Shown piece after piece: positions 1 to 7,258 of a stretch of DNA of 9,108 bases (position 1 is its first letter; every line of letters starts with the position of its first letter). The notes under the pieces were generated by a model. That model ran no database searches. It saw only the letters and a program-made list of their open reading frames with translations, and was not told the origin of the DNA. The stretch is from an uncultured Eubacteriales bacterium (GTDB lineage: Bacteria > Bacillota > Clostridia > Christensenellales > Aristaeellaceae). Made by a program: the position numbers and the translations under genes. The stretch covers positions 1 through 9,108 of the forward strand of contig USCW01000058.1 in the NCBI GenBank assembly GCA_900553315.1. The letters run 5' to 3'.

Positions 1-38
1 GGGAGGGGCTTCTTGCAAAGAAGCCGCCTCCCCCGGAG
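1..38 (-). repeat. Diverged copy of the post-gene GC-rich hairpin repeat
   Basis: The arms GGGAGGGGCTTCTT (1-14) and AAGAAGCCGCCTCCC (18-32) form a strong hairpin with a three-base TGC loop and one mismatch or bulge. The core GGCTTCT/AGAAGCC and the surrounding G-A-G runs match the hairpins at 2964-3005, 5638-5680 and 8990-9031. Like them, it lies at the 3' end of a gene, here a leftward one. The flanking sequence does not match the long copies, so it is a diverged or partial copy, and more of it may lie outside the window. Confidence 0.6.
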
Positions 39-472
39 TCACCCACCCACTCATCCTCCACCCCTAGACATTCGTCTTGGGGGGAGAAAAGGAGGGCGAG
101 ACGGTAGGCGGGGGCTTGCCAAATGCGGATGATTTGACCATTGGAGCGAACGATGACGCGGTTCGGGGAACGACGGGCCAGGAAAAGAATATCGGCGTAG
201 GAAAAGCCTTGAAAGGAATCTACACGCATGAAACGACGACGCATGGCGGCGGGTGCGCGGCTGATGCGCCATTGCGCACAGAGTCCGCCGAACAGAAATG
301 CAAAGAGTAACCAGCCGAGCGTTGCTTTGCCGCCTCCTCTCTTGATGGATACATGAATGCTTTGAAATGTCTTTGACTCCCCTGCTGCATGAATAGTGTA
401 GCCCGAAAAGTCCGCTTTGTCACGTGCAGATTCTGAACATCGACCGAAAATGGATGTGCGTTTTCTGAACAT
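1..472 (-). CDS. Unrecognised one-pass membrane protein, 3' end beyond the window edge
   Basis: An open frame of 157 codons begins at an ATG (472-470) and stays open to the left edge, so the C-terminus is not seen. A TGA lies five codons upstream of the ATG, making this the first possible start in the frame. No clear Shine-Dalgarno sequence precedes it, so the start is uncertain. The product has a basic, polar N-terminus (about residues 1-49), one hydrophobic segment (about 50-68, ATLGWLLFAFLFGG), a basic stretch (69-84, including MRRRFMRV) and then a soluble region containing YADILFLARRSPNRV (92-106) and YRLALLFSPQDECLGVEDE (123-141). The basic stretch after the hydrophobic segment makes the orientation unclear. 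I do not recognise the family. The balanced mix of hydrophobic and charged residues after the membrane segment looks like real protein, not an antisense shadow. The last 16 or so visible codons run through a GC-rich hairpin repeat (GDSGGGGFFARSPS), so the true C-terminus may have been altered by the repeat or a frameshift. It is divergent from the solute-binding-protein gene. Confidence 0.6.
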   Translation of the reverse strand, partial: MFRKRTSIFGRCSESARDKADFSGYTIHAAGESKTFQSIHVSIKRGGGKATLGWLLFAFLFGGLCAQWRISRAPAAMRRRFMRVDSFQGFSYADILFLARRSPNRVIVRSNGQIIRIWQAPAYRLALLFSPQDECLGVEDEWVGDSGGGGFFARSPS

Positions 473-555
473 TGCGTGTATCGGTCATGTATGCAACCTG
501 ATCGCACATGGTGCGTCAAAAGTTGTTACAATTATGACAAAGATTTGCGGAAAGG

Positions 556-583
556 TTTTCCAAGGCTGAATCGTCTGTATAAA
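556..583 (+). promoter_or_regulatory. Weak candidate promoter for the propeller/solute-binding-protein gene
   Basis: A TATAAA box at 578-583 is preceded, after a 16-base spacer, by TTTTCC (556-561), which matches only three bases of a -35 consensus. A start near 590 would give a leader of about 48 bases before the ATG at 638. The -10 box is good and the -35 poor, so either an activator helps or the true promoter lies elsewhere in 473-637. That region also holds a small inverted repeat, CGCAC-ATG-GTGCG (503-515). Confidence 0.3.
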
Positions 584-637
584 TGGAGGTACTTCTCAGA
601 CCGGCAAAACACCATAACGGAAGAAGGGAATTTTCGT

Positions 638-2947
638 ATGTTGAAAAAGATGCTTGCATTGCTTCTGATCCTTGCCATGGCGCTGGGCTGCACGGTGGCA
701 CAGGCAGCTGCCCCCGGTGAGGCGACGCTCTTTGGCCCGGATGAGGACGGCACGCCGAGCGACGCCCATAGCCGACTGCTTGCCACCGTCGGCGATACGC
801 TGTATATGTTCATGAATGAAACGGACGCAGAAACCGGCAATTCCATGTTCAACCTGTACAGCTATACCGTGAATAAGAGCGACGCGCCGGAACTGGTAGC
901 GAAGAACGTGCCCTATACGCAATGGTATAACACCGTGCAGGACATGCAGGACAGCGGCCTTGACCCCAATCAGGGCGTGACCATGCTGGTGGGCGACGCC
1001 GATACCCTCTACGTCTTCAATCAGCTGACCGGCGCTGTGTCGAAGGCGAGCTTCGAGGGCGGCAGCATGAAGCTGGAAACCATCGCCACGATTGATACCA
1101 CGTCTCTCTATCAGCATGAGGCTTCCGAGGACGAGGAGTGGACCTATCCCGCCGATCTGCGCAGCCCCTTTGTGCAGGACGGCCATCTCTACTTCACCGC
1201 AAGCAGATGGGTCAATGACAGCGCAGAGTGCCGCCTGTACGACATCAACCTGAGCAACGGTGAACTGAAAAACGTTGTGATCCAAACCGCGTCCTATGTG
1301 GACAACGTGGTGGGCTATCGGGACGGCATGGCGCTGTGCTGCGTTGGCGCCAGCCATGACGCGGAGTCTACGCCGCCCTCCATCAGCACGCTGAACCTGA
1401 CGGACGGCACCCTGACGGTCGTTACCCCGCTGGAGGATACGCTCAATATTTCCGGCATGGCCAGCGACCCGGCCAACGATACGCTGTATTATTATTCAAA
1501 TAATACCGTGTGGGCCATGCAGGGGCTGGGCGACGCGAAGAAGGTCGCCTATGGCAAAACGCGCTATGCGAACAGTATGCTGTACCTTCCGGGCGGCTAT
1601 ATGGCCCTGCAAAGCGGCAGCGACGGCATTGAGATTCTGAACATCGACCCGCAGTATATGCCGACCAAGACGCTGACCATTGTGGGCGGCTGGCGCAATA
1701 CGGGTGCGCGGCTGTTCAATGCGCAGAATCCCGACGTGGCGCTGCTGTTCGCGGATCGCGGCTACAGCTCCTCCACGGAGTTGGGTCAGGCGATGATCAC
1801 CGGCGATACCTCCATTGACGTTGTCAACTATTCCTACAGCAATAACTTCGATGTGCTGATGAAGAAGGGCTTCTGCGCCGACCTTTCCAGCAGCGAGAAG
1901 CTGATGAATTTCGTGAAGAGCATGTACCCCGCCATGCAGAACGCCGTGATGCGGGACGGCAAGCTGTGCGCCATTCCCACCAGCATGTGGGGCGAGGGAT
2001 GGAGCTATTCAAAGGAGACGCTGGAAAGCGTGGGACTGACCGAGGATGATCTGCCCACGAACCTGATCGACCTGTGCGCCTTCATCACCCGCTGGAACGA
2101 TGAGTGGTACGACGATGAAGACAAGGCGAACATGATGCCCCTGTGCACCATCGACATTCGCGGGACGATCTTCAACATGATGCTGAACAGCTATATTGAC
2201 TACTATGCGGCGACGAATCAGGACTTGGACTTCAACACGCCGCTGTTCAATGAGCTGCTGACGGCGCTGGACGAGATGCACATAGACAACTTCATTGTGT
2301 CCCCGAACATGACTGAAGAGGAGTATCAGGCGTTCTACGACAATTACACGGGCCTGTTCAATGCGGGCTACGGTCTGTTGTCCGAGACAGATCCGCATGC
2401 TACGCCCTGCACGTTCTCGCTGAGCAAGGATGTGGACTACTACGTCAGCGCGGAGATGGACGTGATGTTTGTGAATCCCCGCTGCCAGAACTTGGACGAG
2501 GCGATCAAGCTGCTGGAATGCTATGTGGACGGCCTGGGCGAGCGGTATCAGATCATGTTCAGCCCGGAGCACACGGACGGCATTCCGAACGACTATTATG
2601 ACACGCTGGTTTCCGATTGGGAAAAGCAGCTGGAGGATACGAAAGCGAATCTGGCCACGGCGGACGAAAGCGACAAGCGCATCTATCAGGACGACATTGC
2701 CTACCTTGAGGAATCGCTTGCGCACAAGGAGCAGTACGCGTGGGAGCTGTCTCCCGCGGCGGTGCAGCTGTATCATGACAAGATCGGTACGCACCTGATT
2801 CCCCGCAGAGAGAACCCCATCTACGCCAGTAATGATGATCGTCTCTCCTCGCTGAACGAGCGCTATCTCCAAAAGCAGCTCCCCCGCGACCAATACATCA
2901 AAGAGCTAAGCCAAAAGATCCGAATGATCGTACTTGAGAATCAGTAA
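638..2947 (+). CDS. Secreted beta-propeller / ABC-type solute-binding fusion protein
   Basis: The product has 769 residues from the ATG at 638. I chose this start because GGAAGAAGGG (619-628) sits nine bases upstream and a signal peptide follows directly (MLKKMLALLLILAMALGC). The frame is open back to 476, but the added residues are hydrophilic and hide the signal peptide. Cleavage by signal peptidase I near AQA-AAP (21-26) is likely; C18 is in a poor lipobox (ALGC), so lipid anchoring is possible but weak. Residues about 40-340 contain repeated beta-strand units such as DTLYVFNQLTGAV, GHLYFTASRW, CRLYDINLSNGEL and DTLYYYSNNTVWAM, typical of a propeller. Residues about 345-769 resemble the sugar-type extracellular solute-binding family: FNAQNPDVALLF (360-371), GDTSIDVVNY (389-398), LMKKGFCADLSSS (407-419) and RDGKLCAIPTSMWG (439-452). 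Residues 655-700 are charged and likely helical. The expected role is binding a carbohydrate or similar ligand outside the cell for an ABC importer. No permease or ATPase gene is adjacent, so partner and ligand are unknown. Confidence 0.85.
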   Translation: MLKKMLALLLILAMALGCTVAQAAAPGEATLFGPDEDGTPSDAHSRLLATVGDTLYMFMNETDAETGNSMFNLYSYTVNKSDAPELVAKNVPYTQWYNTVQDMQDSGLDPNQGVTMLVGDADTLYVFNQLTGAVSKASFEGGSMKLETIATIDTTSLYQHEASEDEEWTYPADLRSPFVQDGHLYFTASRWVNDSAECRLYDINLSNGELKNVVIQTASYVDNVVGYRDGMALCCVGASHDAESTPPSISTLNLTDGTLTVVTPLEDTLNISGMASDPANDTLYYYSNNTVWAMQGLGDAKKVAYGKTRYANSMLYLPGGYMALQSGSDGIEILNIDPQYMPTKTLTIVGGWRNTGARLFNAQNPDVALLFADRGYSSSTELGQAMITGDTSIDVVNYSYSNNFDVLMKKGFCADLSSSEKLMNFVKSMYPAMQNAVMRDGKLCAIPTSMWGEGWSYSKETLESVGLTEDDLPTNLIDLCAFITRWNDEWYDDEDKANMMPLCTIDIRGTIFNMMLNSYIDYYAATNQDLDFNTPLFNELLTALDEMHIDNFIVSPNMTEEEYQAFYDNYTGLFNAGYGLLSETDPHATPCTFSLSKDVDYYVSAEMDVMFVNPRCQNLDEAIKLLECYVDGLGERYQIMFSPEHTDGIPNDYYDTLVSDWEKQLEDTKANLATADESDKRIYQDDIAYLEESLAHKEQYAWELSPAAVQLYHDKIGTHLIPRRENPIYASNDDRLSSLNERYLQKQLPRDQYIKELSQKIRMIVLENQ

Positions 2948-2961
2948 AAGGATAGATAAAC

Positions 2962-3098
2962 ATGCGAAGGAGGGGGCTTTTCTGAAGAAAAGCCCCCTCC
3001 TTTGCGCTCCCTCCCGAAAAGATTGACGTTGGGGAGATTCTGGGGGGAGAAGCCACTTCTCTCAGAGAAGCGCCTCTCCCCCAGAATATCCCCCAAAC
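2962..3098 (+). repeat. Two-hairpin GC-rich intergenic repeat, long copy A
   Basis: This unit starts 14 bases after the upstream stop codon and fills the gap between two convergent genes. Hairpin 1 has 19-base arms (2964-2982 and 2987-3005) around a TGAA loop, with one G-T pair. Hairpin 2 pairs ACGTTGGGGAGATTCTGG (3026-3043 region) and following bases with the sequence ending at about 3098 (CCAGAATATCCCCCAAACG), an imperfect stem of about 30 base pairs. The section 2962-3085 matches 8988-9108 with few differences, and the stem changes are compensated. No T-run follows either hairpin on either strand, so it is not a textbook intrinsic terminator, although it may still stop transcription or protect 3' ends of both converging transcripts. 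Confidence 0.85.
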
Positions 3099-3102
3099 GC
3101 CC

Positions 3103-4566
3103 TTATCTCCCCAGTTCTTTGCAGATGCGCTTGTATTCGGCTTCGTCCAGACGGTAGTGCTTGCGGTAGAGAAGGTGGGAGAGAAGCATCAGCGCGAAGG
3201 GGAGAAGCGTCATGCAGAGAAGAAGGGAATGCGTCTGCCACGGGGCTACGCCGACTAAGATCGCGTCGATCTGCGAGAGCTTGTCCGCCTCGGAAATCAG
3301 CCCCTGTGCGGACTGCTGCTCCAGCGCGGAAATCTGGTTCGTGTAGCTCGTTACGCCAAAGATCAAATAGCTGGCAGAGGTCAGCGCCGCAATGATCGCC
3401 GAGGCCAGCTTCGTCAGGAAGGGGCGCAGAGACGCAATAATCGCCTCATCCCGCCGCCCGAAGCGGTATTCATTGTACTCCACCGTGTTGATAATGGAAA
3501 TCATCATGATGAGGTAGAAGCAATATTGCCCGAAGTTCGAAAGCATATAGCCGCCCGTCAGCAGCCAAAACTTCGCATCCCCGCCGGGAAGCAGCAGCCC
3601 CGCCGCCAGCATCAGCGCGTAACCAACCGCGGAAATGCATACCATGATATTCATCAGCCGTTTCCGAGGCATGTGCCGGGAAATCATCGGATAGAACACC
3701 ATCAGGAAGGCCGTTGCCGCCATGCCCACCATCGTGAACACCGAATAGAGCCCGCCGCGATAGCCGTAGCCCAGATAGATGTATGTGGAGCCAATACCGG
3801 CGGCGGTCAGACCGTTGCCTACCTGCTGAATCAGGAAGATCAGCGCGATCCACAGCAGCTGATCGTTGCCCGTGATCGTGCTGACGATCTTGCGGAAGCT
3901 GACGGGCGGAGCCTTCTCGGACTGCTCTTCACGATGCTCCCGCACGCCGAAAATGGTGAAGCACAGGAACAGCGGCGCAAGCAAGCAGACGACCAGCGCA
4001 ACCCGTCCATACGCCGTGGCTGTGTTGCCGCCCAGCGCCATGTCGCCGGTGGTCAGCATGGGTATGACCACGCTGGCCAGCGTCGCGCCCACACCCGCAA
4101 ACAGCGTTGCACGGGAGGTGAAGCGGTTGCGGGTGTCCTCGTCTGAGCCCAGTGCCGCCACCATGCCCCAGTAGGAAATATCGTGCATGGTGTAGGCGAT
4201 GGAATACATCAGATAGATCACGCCGAAGAAGATCACAAAGCCCCAGCCTTGCAAATTCGTGCTGAATGCCGCATAAACCACCACGCTGGTCAGTAGAATG
4301 CCAACGACCAGCCATGGCTTGAACTTGCCCCAGCGGGAGCGCGTCCGCTCAATGATGTTACCCATGATGGGATCGTTCAGCGCGTCGAACACCCGGGCGG
4401 CCACCATAATGGCCGTAACTGCGGAAAGCTGCGCTGCGGTCAGGCTGCGGGTAAACAGGATGTAGGTCAAAATGAAATTAGTAAACAGGGTGTAGATCAT
4501 GTCCCGCCCTACGGTGCCCAGCGGGAACATCCACAGGTTCTTGCGCGTGCGCTTCTGCTCGTCCAT
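3103..4566 (-). CDS. GPH-family (MFS_2) sugar:cation symporter
   Basis: The 487-residue protein fits the glycoside-pentoside-hexuronide:cation symporter family, which imports sugars or glycosides with Na+ or H+ across the cytoplasmic membrane. Length and about 12 hydrophobic segments are normal for the family. Family landmarks are DALNDPIMG (61-69), followed by the basic loop RTRSRWGKFKPW (74-85), and the late motif EYNEYRFGRRDEAI (363-376). A polar cytoplasmic loop (about 209-228) separates the two six-helix halves. The usual acidic residue in the first loop motif is kept as E73. Residues about 407-442 form a longer polar insert between the last helices. The ATG is preceded by AAAGGA (4578-4583 in the leftward sense), a somewhat long spacing of 11. 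The gene has its own promoter (4599-4627) and faces the DUF368 gene. Substrate cannot be predicted: no glycosidase gene is next to it. Confidence 0.9.
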   Translation of the reverse strand: MDEQKRTRKNLWMFPLGTVGRDMIYTLFTNFILTYILFTRSLTAAQLSAVTAIMVAARVFDALNDPIMGNIIERTRSRWGKFKPWLVVGILLTSVVVYAAFSTNLQGWGFVIFFGVIYLMYSIAYTMHDISYWGMVAALGSDEDTRNRFTSRATLFAGVGATLASVVIPMLTTGDMALGGNTATAYGRVALVVCLLAPLFLCFTIFGVREHREEQSEKAPPVSFRKIVSTITGNDQLLWIALIFLIQQVGNGLTAAGIGSTYIYLGYGYRGGLYSVFTMVGMAATAFLMVFYPMISRHMPRKRLMNIMVCISAVGYALMLAAGLLLPGGDAKFWLLTGGYMLSNFGQYCFYLIMMISIINTVEYNEYRFGRRDEAIIASLRPFLTKLASAIIAALTSASYLIFGVTSYTNQISALEQQSAQGLISEADKLSQIDAILVGVAPWQTHSLLLCMTLLPFALMLLSHLLYRKHYRLDEAEYKRICKELGR

Positions 4567-4598
4567 GATGCTCTTATTCCTTTCTAATGAATGCTCTT

Positions 4599-4627
4599 AG
4601 TGTAGCACTTTCCGTACAATACGGCAA
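4599..4627 (-). promoter_or_regulatory. Extended -10 promoter of the symporter gene with inverted repeat in the spacer
   Basis: Reading leftward, TTGCCG (4627-4622) is followed by a 17-base spacer and TACACT (4604-4599), preceded by TGC, an extended -10. Predicted transcription start is near 4592, giving a leader of about 26 bases. The spacer and -35 contain CCGTA-CAA-TACGG (4612-4624), an inverted repeat in the right place for a repressor. Confidence 0.6.
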
Positions 4628-4710
4628 GAAAAAGCGACGCTAAGGACATGAAAGCGGAGTGAAAAGCCGCATCAGACGCTTTTCGACGCTCTCGGCTGCT
4701 GTACGGATGA

Positions 4711-4739
4711 TTGACGATTGGATTCCTTCATGTTATAGT
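4711..4739 (+). promoter_or_regulatory. Near-consensus sigma-A promoter of the DUF368 gene
   Basis: TTGACG (4711-4716) and TATAGT (4734-4739) each match the consensus at five of six bases. They are exactly 17 bases apart, and TGT just before the -10 makes it an extended -10. Transcription should start near 4746, leaving a short leader of about 31 bases containing the ribosome binding site. This is the best promoter in the window and suggests steady, fairly strong expression. Confidence 0.75.
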
Positions 4740-4776
4740 AGTTCTTGCATCCAAATAAAAAAGGAGAGCCTGTCTC

Positions 4777-5634
4777 ATGAAATTTGTTCTGGAAATGCTT
4801 CGCGGCATGGTCATTGGTCTGGCAAATATCATTCCCGGCGTCAGCGGCGGCACGATGATGGTTTCCATGGGGATTTACGACACGCTGATTCACTGCATTA
4901 CGCATTTGTTCAAGGAATTTAAGAAGTCCATCCTGACCCTGCTGCCCTACGCGGTGGGCATGGTGCTGGCCATTGGCGGGCTGAGCTTTGCGCTGAAATG
5001 GGCCTTTGCGGTCTATCCGCTGCCCACCAACACGCTGTTCATTGGTCTGATTCTGGGCGGTCTGCCCGCGATTCTGCGCCAGGTGAAGGGCAAGAAGAAG
5101 GGTGCGGTCGGCGCAGTGCTGTTTGTAGTATTCTTTGCGCTGATTATCGTGATGCAGATTTTCCAGAGTGAGCATGTAGCGACCATCACGCTGAGCTTTG
5201 GCGAGGTCATCAAGCTGTTCATGCTGGGCGCGGTCGCGTCCGCGACGATGGTGATCCCCGGCGTGAGCGGTTCGATGATTTTGAAGCTGCTGGGCTATTA
5301 CGAGCCTGTTGTGACCGTTGCGATTCCAGGCTTGATTTCTGGTCTGGCGCACGGCGATTGGGCGGCGGTCGGCGCGAACGTGGGGATTCTGCTGCCCTTT
5401 GGTCTGGGCATTGTGGTTGGCATTTTCGCCATTGCGAAGCTGATCGAAGTGCTGCTGGCCCATTGGGAGGGGCAGACCTACTGCGCCATCCTCGGTCTGG
5501 TAACGGCTTCCCCCGTTGCGATTCTCATGGCGACCGAAATGGTCAACCTTTCATGGACAACGCTCATCATCAGTCTCCTAACCTTCGCCATCGGTTTCTA
5601 CGTAGCATGGCGCTTGGGTGGAAAAGAAAAATGA
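4777..5634 (+). CDS. popT: DUF368 family (PopT-type) polyprenyl-phosphate translocase
   Basis: The 285-residue membrane protein carries the two hallmark repeats of DUF368: ANIIPGVSGGTM (16-27) and TMVIPGVSGSMI (157-168). These mark the inverted internal duplication of the family. Matching second elements are LFIGLILGGLPAI (87-99) and YCAILGLVTASPVAI (235-249). Full family length and about eight to ten hydrophobic segments are present, with a basic cytoplasmic loop RQVKGKKKG (101-109). Published work on DUF368 (PopT) proteins shows that they return undecaprenyl phosphate from the outer to the inner face of the cytoplasmic membrane, recycling the carrier for cell-wall and surface-polymer synthesis. 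That role is carried over here by family. AAGGAG (4761-4766) lies 10 bases before the ATG. The gene has its own promoter, is monocistronic, and ends one base before a hairpin repeat. Confidence 0.9.
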   Translation: MKFVLEMLRGMVIGLANIIPGVSGGTMMVSMGIYDTLIHCITHLFKEFKKSILTLLPYAVGMVLAIGGLSFALKWAFAVYPLPTNTLFIGLILGGLPAILRQVKGKKKGAVGAVLFVVFFALIIVMQIFQSEHVATITLSFGEVIKLFMLGAVASATMVIPGVSGSMILKLLGYYEPVVTVAIPGLISGLAHGDWAAVGANVGILLPFGLGIVVGIFAIAKLIEVLLAHWEGQTYCAILGLVTASPVAILMATEMVNLSWTTLIISLLTFAIGFYVAWRLGGKEK

Positions 5635-5635
5635 A

Positions 5636-5680
5636 ATGCGAGGGAGGGGGCTTTTCTGATAGAAAAGTCCCCTCCCTCAC
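5636..5680 (+). repeat. Single-hairpin copy C of the GC-rich intergenic repeat
   Basis: This copy begins ATGCGAGGGAGGGGG, as copy B does, and contains only hairpin 1: arms at about 5640-5656 and 5662-5678 around a GATA-type loop, with one G-T pair replacing a G-C. It starts one base after the DUF368 stop codon and ends nine bases before the stop of the converging helix-turn-helix gene, so it is the whole intergenic region. It may end or protect both transcripts, but no T-run follows the stem. Confidence 0.75.
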
Positions 5681-5688
5681 ATATTCCC

Positions 5689-7185
5689 CTATTTTACTTC
5701 CTTCGCTTCGCCGTAGATGGTCAACCAGCGGATGAGGGAGTCCAGCTTTTCTAGGGTCTCACGATCAGAGAGAACGTGACGGGTGAGTAGCGTGCGAATG
5801 AAGAAGCTCTTGTATCGCTCACAGAACTTGGGATGCGTGATAAGCGCCTCGGAGTGATCGGCGGAAAGATCGTAGTCGGTCATGGGCTTGGTGAATAATA
5901 CCCCCTTGCCGCCGTAGTAGGCGATCTCCGGCTGGTCGATTCGAAAATCTTCCTTGCAGAAGTAAATGGAGAAATACGGATTCGTCGCCGTCTGCTCCCG
6001 CAGAAAGCGCAGGATCTGCAAACGCTCCTTCGGCGTGTAGGGCCGCATAGCAAAGAAATGATCTGTCTGCCGTCCGGTGCGTGCGAAACGCTCCATCGCC
6101 GTATAGGAGAAAACAATGTGCGTTACCTTGCGCTTCTTGAAGAAGTTATTCCAGCGCTTCATCTGAATGTCATAAAAGCGCTGCACCAGCTCCTCCAAAC
6201 CGTCGGACGCGGCAAAACCCGATGCCGCAAAACCATCCATCACAACGGGCACAAGAATGTCCGGATGGATAAAGTTCAGCGGAACATCGGGCTTGACGTC
6301 GTATAGCTCACAGTCAGCCTCCAGTTCAAGAAACTGCGTCGTATAAGCCAGATAGTCCTCAGCGGAATGGTTCAGCGGAAAAGTGTTCCGAATGGCATGC
6401 ATGCTGGGACGCTGTGCGAGCAGATGCTCCTCGACAAAATACTGCGGATTCTCAGGCGAATAGCCTCCGAGCGCAAAGCGATCATGGCTGTACATAATGA
6501 GATGATGCCAATGTGTCTGATGCTGACGATCTGTGAAACGGACAAGTATGTGATTCAGCCGATAGAGCGCCTCAGTCTCTGCGGAGGACGCATCCGGTTC
6601 CAGAACAAAGGACTCATAGCAGGGCGTGTAGAGCAGCGGTTGAAGGGATAAGACTTGATCGACCACGCTTTCATCTTCAAGCAGGAAGAAGTGCAGAATA
6701 GAGGTGGCGCAAGCAGCCTGCTCCGTACATAAGGCCTGATAGATCTGAGACAGGATACGCGCATCACAGCAGTTGCACAGCAATAGCCGCACGCTCTCGC
6801 CCTGAGCGTATTCGGCCAGCAGCTGTGCGAAGGTCTTCGTCTGAGAATCCATGACCGGGTCAACAGCAATATCCTCCGTCTGCGCGGGAGCACTTCTGAG
6901 CAGCGTCAGCAAAGATCGGTTGTCCAGAAATTCGCGCAGCCCAACCCGGCGCAGCTCCAGCGCATCCTCCAGCTCGGCTTCATAGGACGCAAGCCAAGGT
7001 ACATCGGCCCCGCGCAGGGATTCCAGAAAAGCAGCCTGAGCTTCATAGCTGGCCTGATCCTTCAAAATGCGGAACAGGCTGTTACGGCTCTTGTAGCCCA
7101 GCAGACCCGCCAGCTTCGTGGCTGACCAGCCCTCCTGCCGGAGAATGCGTTGCAGACATTGCCCAAAGGGCTCATGTCGCGTCAT
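5689..7185 (-). CDS. Helix-turn-helix protein with a long uncharacterised C-terminal region
   Basis: The product is 498 residues from the ATG at 7185. A longer reading would start at a TTG (7200), but that TTG overlaps the Shine-Dalgarno GGAGG (7198-7194), which lies eight bases before the ATG, so the ATG is preferred. Residues about 7-57 look like an XRE/Cro-type helix-turn-helix: FGQCLQRILRQEGWSATKLA, then GLLGYKSRNSLFRIL, where the second part would be the recognition helix. The remaining 440 residues match no family I recognise. They include a possible alpha/beta portion (TFAQLLAEYAQGESVRLLLC, 118-137), a cysteine-rich spot (CNCC, 137-140) and aromatic-rich stretches such as NPYFSIYFCKEDF (402-414). 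There is no signal peptide or membrane segment. Its size and layout suggest a regulator with a ligand- or protein-sensing region. A near-consensus promoter and a palindrome lie upstream (7215-7295), suggesting autoregulation. It follows the DUF362 gene on the same strand. Confidence 0.75.
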   Translation of the reverse strand: MTRHEPFGQCLQRILRQEGWSATKLAGLLGYKSRNSLFRILKDQASYEAQAAFLESLRGADVPWLASYEAELEDALELRRVGLREFLDNRSLLTLLRSAPAQTEDIAVDPVMDSQTKTFAQLLAEYAQGESVRLLLCNCCDARILSQIYQALCTEQAACATSILHFFLLEDESVVDQVLSLQPLLYTPCYESFVLEPDASSAETEALYRLNHILVRFTDRQHQTHWHHLIMYSHDRFALGGYSPENPQYFVEEHLLAQRPSMHAIRNTFPLNHSAEDYLAYTTQFLELEADCELYDVKPDVPLNFIHPDILVPVVMDGFAASGFAASDGLEELVQRFYDIQMKRWNNFFKKRKVTHIVFSYTAMERFARTGRQTDHFFAMRPYTPKERLQILRFLREQTATNPYFSIYFCKEDFRIDQPEIAYYGGKGVLFTKPMTDYDLSADHSEALITHPKFCERYKSFFIRTLLTRHVLSDRETLEKLDSLIRWLTIYGEAKEVK

Positions 7186-7214
7186 GTGGAATCCCTCCAA
7201 CCGATGACAAAGTC

Positions 7215-7242
7215 ATTATAAAATAATTTTCACAGGAAGCAA
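7215..7242 (-). promoter_or_regulatory. Promoter of the helix-turn-helix gene
   Basis: Reading leftward, TTGCTT (7242-7237) is separated by 16 bases from a perfect TATAAT (7220-7215). The start should fall near 7208, about 23 bases before the ATG, with the GGAGG site in between. The surrounding sequence is AT-rich. Confidence 0.6.
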
Positions 7243-7258
7243 TAGCGTTCAGCCGCGT

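Noticed and set aside
476..637. N-terminal extension of the propeller/solute-binding protein by 54 residues
   Set aside because: No ribosome binding site at the upstream ATG, hydrophilic extension would bury the signal peptide, and a good site precedes the ATG at 638.
638..700. Lipoprotein signal (lipobox at C18)
   Set aside because: ALGC lacks the preferred residues at -3 and -2, and a better signal peptidase I site follows; left as an alternative.
596..1357. 253-codon minus-strand frame
   Set aside because: Antisense shadow of the same gene; no ribosome binding site or domain.
2009..2893. 294-codon minus-strand frame under the solute-binding-protein gene
   Set aside because: Antisense shadow of a well-supported gene; sequence of low-complexity V, R, Q and H with no recognisable domain.
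2964..3005. Classic intrinsic terminator
   Set aside because: The stem is strong but no T-run follows on either strand, and the unit is repeated, so it was called as a repeat with possible terminator activity.
7186..7200. TTG start for the helix-turn-helix gene
   Set aside because: The TTG overlaps the GGAGG site that serves the ATG at 7185.
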